DNA of 64,000 nucleotides from Capnocytophaga gingivalis ATCC 33624 (lineage in GTDB: Bacteria; Bacteroidota; Bacteroidia; Flavobacteriales; Flavobacteriaceae): positions 21,153 to 85,152 of the forward strand of contig NZ_ACLQ01000021.1 of the NCBI RefSeq assembly GCF_000174755.1, given 5' to 3'. Made by a program: the position numbers and the translations under genes. Below, piece after piece: positions 63,310 through 64,000 of this stretch (position 1 is its first letter; each line of letters starts with the position of its first letter). Under the pieces are notes generated by a model. The model had not been told where the DNA came from and did no database searches. It saw only the letters and a list, made by a program, of their open reading frames with translations.

Positions 63310-64000
63310 TTACATATGTATAGCTCTCTTGGCGGTAGCATCGAGGCAAGCCTCTTTGACCGCTTCACTATAGGTAGGGTGTGCATGACAGATACGGGCA
63401 ATATCCTCCGCACTGGCACGGTATTCCATAGCCACTACCGACTGGGCGATAAGGTCAGAAGCACGCGCTCCAAGGATGTGCACTCCGAGAATCTCATCAG
63501 TGGAAGCATCCGCTAAGACTTTTACAAAACCATCCGTTTCTTGACTGGCACGAGCACGTCCCAAGGCACGCATTGGGAATTGTCCTACTTTGTAAGCACG
63601 ACCTTCCTCCTGCAACTGTTGTTCTGTCTTTCCTACAGCCGCTACCTCAGGGGTAGTATATACAGCCCCAGGAATCAGGTTGTAGTTTATGTGAGGTTTT
63701 TCTCCTGCTAAGAGTTCGGCTACATATACGCCTTCTTCTTCTGCCTTGTGAGCCAACATAGCCCCACGAATCACATCACCTATAGCATAGATATGAGCAG
63801 CAGAAGTCTGCAAGTGTTCGTTTACTTCTATCTGTCCACGTGAGTTGAGCTGTACACCTGCTTTCTCCAAGCCCAATCCCTCGGTATAAGGGCGGCGACC
63901 GGTGGCCACCAGGCAGTAATCTCCTTCGAGTACAAGCTCTCCATTAGGAGCATCAGCCTTGACTATCACGGAGTCCCCTACACGAGAGACTTCCTTCACT
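63310..64000 (-). CDS. lpdA: dihydrolipoyl dehydrogenase, N-terminus cut by window edge
   Basis: Last 229 residues of a gene entering from the right. E3 of the 2-oxo-acid dehydrogenase and glycine cleavage complexes. ATGRRPYTEGLGLEKAGV, IYAIGDVIRGAMLAHKAEEEG (FAD-binding), VYTTPEVAAVG, and the active-site HAHPTYSEAVKEA are visible. The N-terminal FAD motif and redox cysteines lie outside the window. It supplies lipoamide oxidation for gcvH encoded at 22.6 kb. Confidence 0.93.
   Translation of the reverse strand, partial: VKEVSRVGDSVIVKADAPNGELVLEGDYCLVATGRRPYTEGLGLEKAGVQLNSRGQIEVNEHLQTSAAHIYAIGDVIRGAMLAHKAEEEGVYVAELLAGEKPHINYNLIPGAVYTTPEVAAVGKTEQQLQEEGRAYKVGQFPMRALGRARASQETDGFVKVLADASTDEILGVHILGARASDLIAQSVVAMEYRASAEDIARICHAHPTYSEAVKEACLDATAKRAIHM

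Noticed and set aside
405..64000. tRNA or rRNA genes
   Set aside because: No GTTCRANYC T-arm with a matching cloverleaf, and no 16S/23S/5S signature was seen on either strand by eye.

Overview
The window reads as a single stretch of a Bacteroidota chromosome, most likely from the Flavobacteriaceae and probably Capnocytophaga. That placement is an inference: there is no rRNA or other decisive marker. It rests on the type IX secretion gene porT next to ubiE, SusC/SusD and TonB-dependent receptors, Bacteroidota family proteins (DUF5723, DUF4302, DUF6952, BatE), an L21 with a fused helix-hairpin-helix tail, low GC, and many promoters of the form TTG-N19..21-TAnnTTTG, the -33/-7 signature of this phylum. 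I saw no tRNA, rRNA, CRISPR array or intact transposase.

Layout. 0-2.5 kb: cut DUF2271 gene, peroxiredoxin-thioredoxin-DUF6952 operon, folP. 2.5-4.2 kb: unrecognised accessory genes, including one gene that a frameshift appears to have split. 4.2-11 kb: respiratory D-lactate dehydrogenase, a ubiE-porT-dsbD run, DUF5723 barrel. 11-13 kb: nitroreductase and two accessory genes. 13-24.5 kb: ABC-F ATPase, dnaX with a ten-A slippery tract, peptidase E, tpiA, peptide transporter, CapA-like protein, gcvH, MlaFE-like lipid transporter. 25-33.3 kb: a SusC-SusD-zinc metallohydrolase-DUF4302 uptake operon, followed by a MotA/TolQ-DUF2149 pair like HmuU/HmuV. 33-37.7 kb: maf, polyprenyl synthase, hemerythrin/PAS protein, ppa, recA. 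37.7-42.7 kb: TonB receptor and gamma-glutamyltransferase, separated by a leader that looks like a classical transcription attenuator. 43-50.8 kb: spermidine-synthase-like gene, queE, yajC, DUF1573, nusB, a protein with two L7/L12-like repeats, nrdB, rplU, rpmA. 50.8-58.1 kb: DPP-IV-like peptidase, metY, TonB receptor, hemH. 58-64 kb: EF-hand/LRR surface lipoprotein, a MITE-like element, a coiled-coil repeat protein, DUF493, BatE, cut lpdA.

The strongest candidate for an undescribed system is upstream of the TonB receptor at 37.7-40.7 kb. A 17-codon reading frame contains the run MMCCSM and is followed by three segments that can pair 1:2 or 2:3 and a terminator hairpin that uses segment 3. 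This predicts that Met/Cys (sulfur) starvation switches the receptor on. Gamma-glutamyltransferase just upstream and metY in the same window fit a sulfur theme. Second is dnaX: its 0 frame stops at the end of the clamp-loader core just after ten A residues, and the tau-like tail continues in the -1 frame.

A third theme is the intergenic DNA. Many gaps are built from a few short AT-rich words (such as TTAATCATT, CAATTAACAATTAA, AGTGGTTAG) arranged as long perfect inverted repeats, especially between convergent genes. In several places these words run into coding ends.
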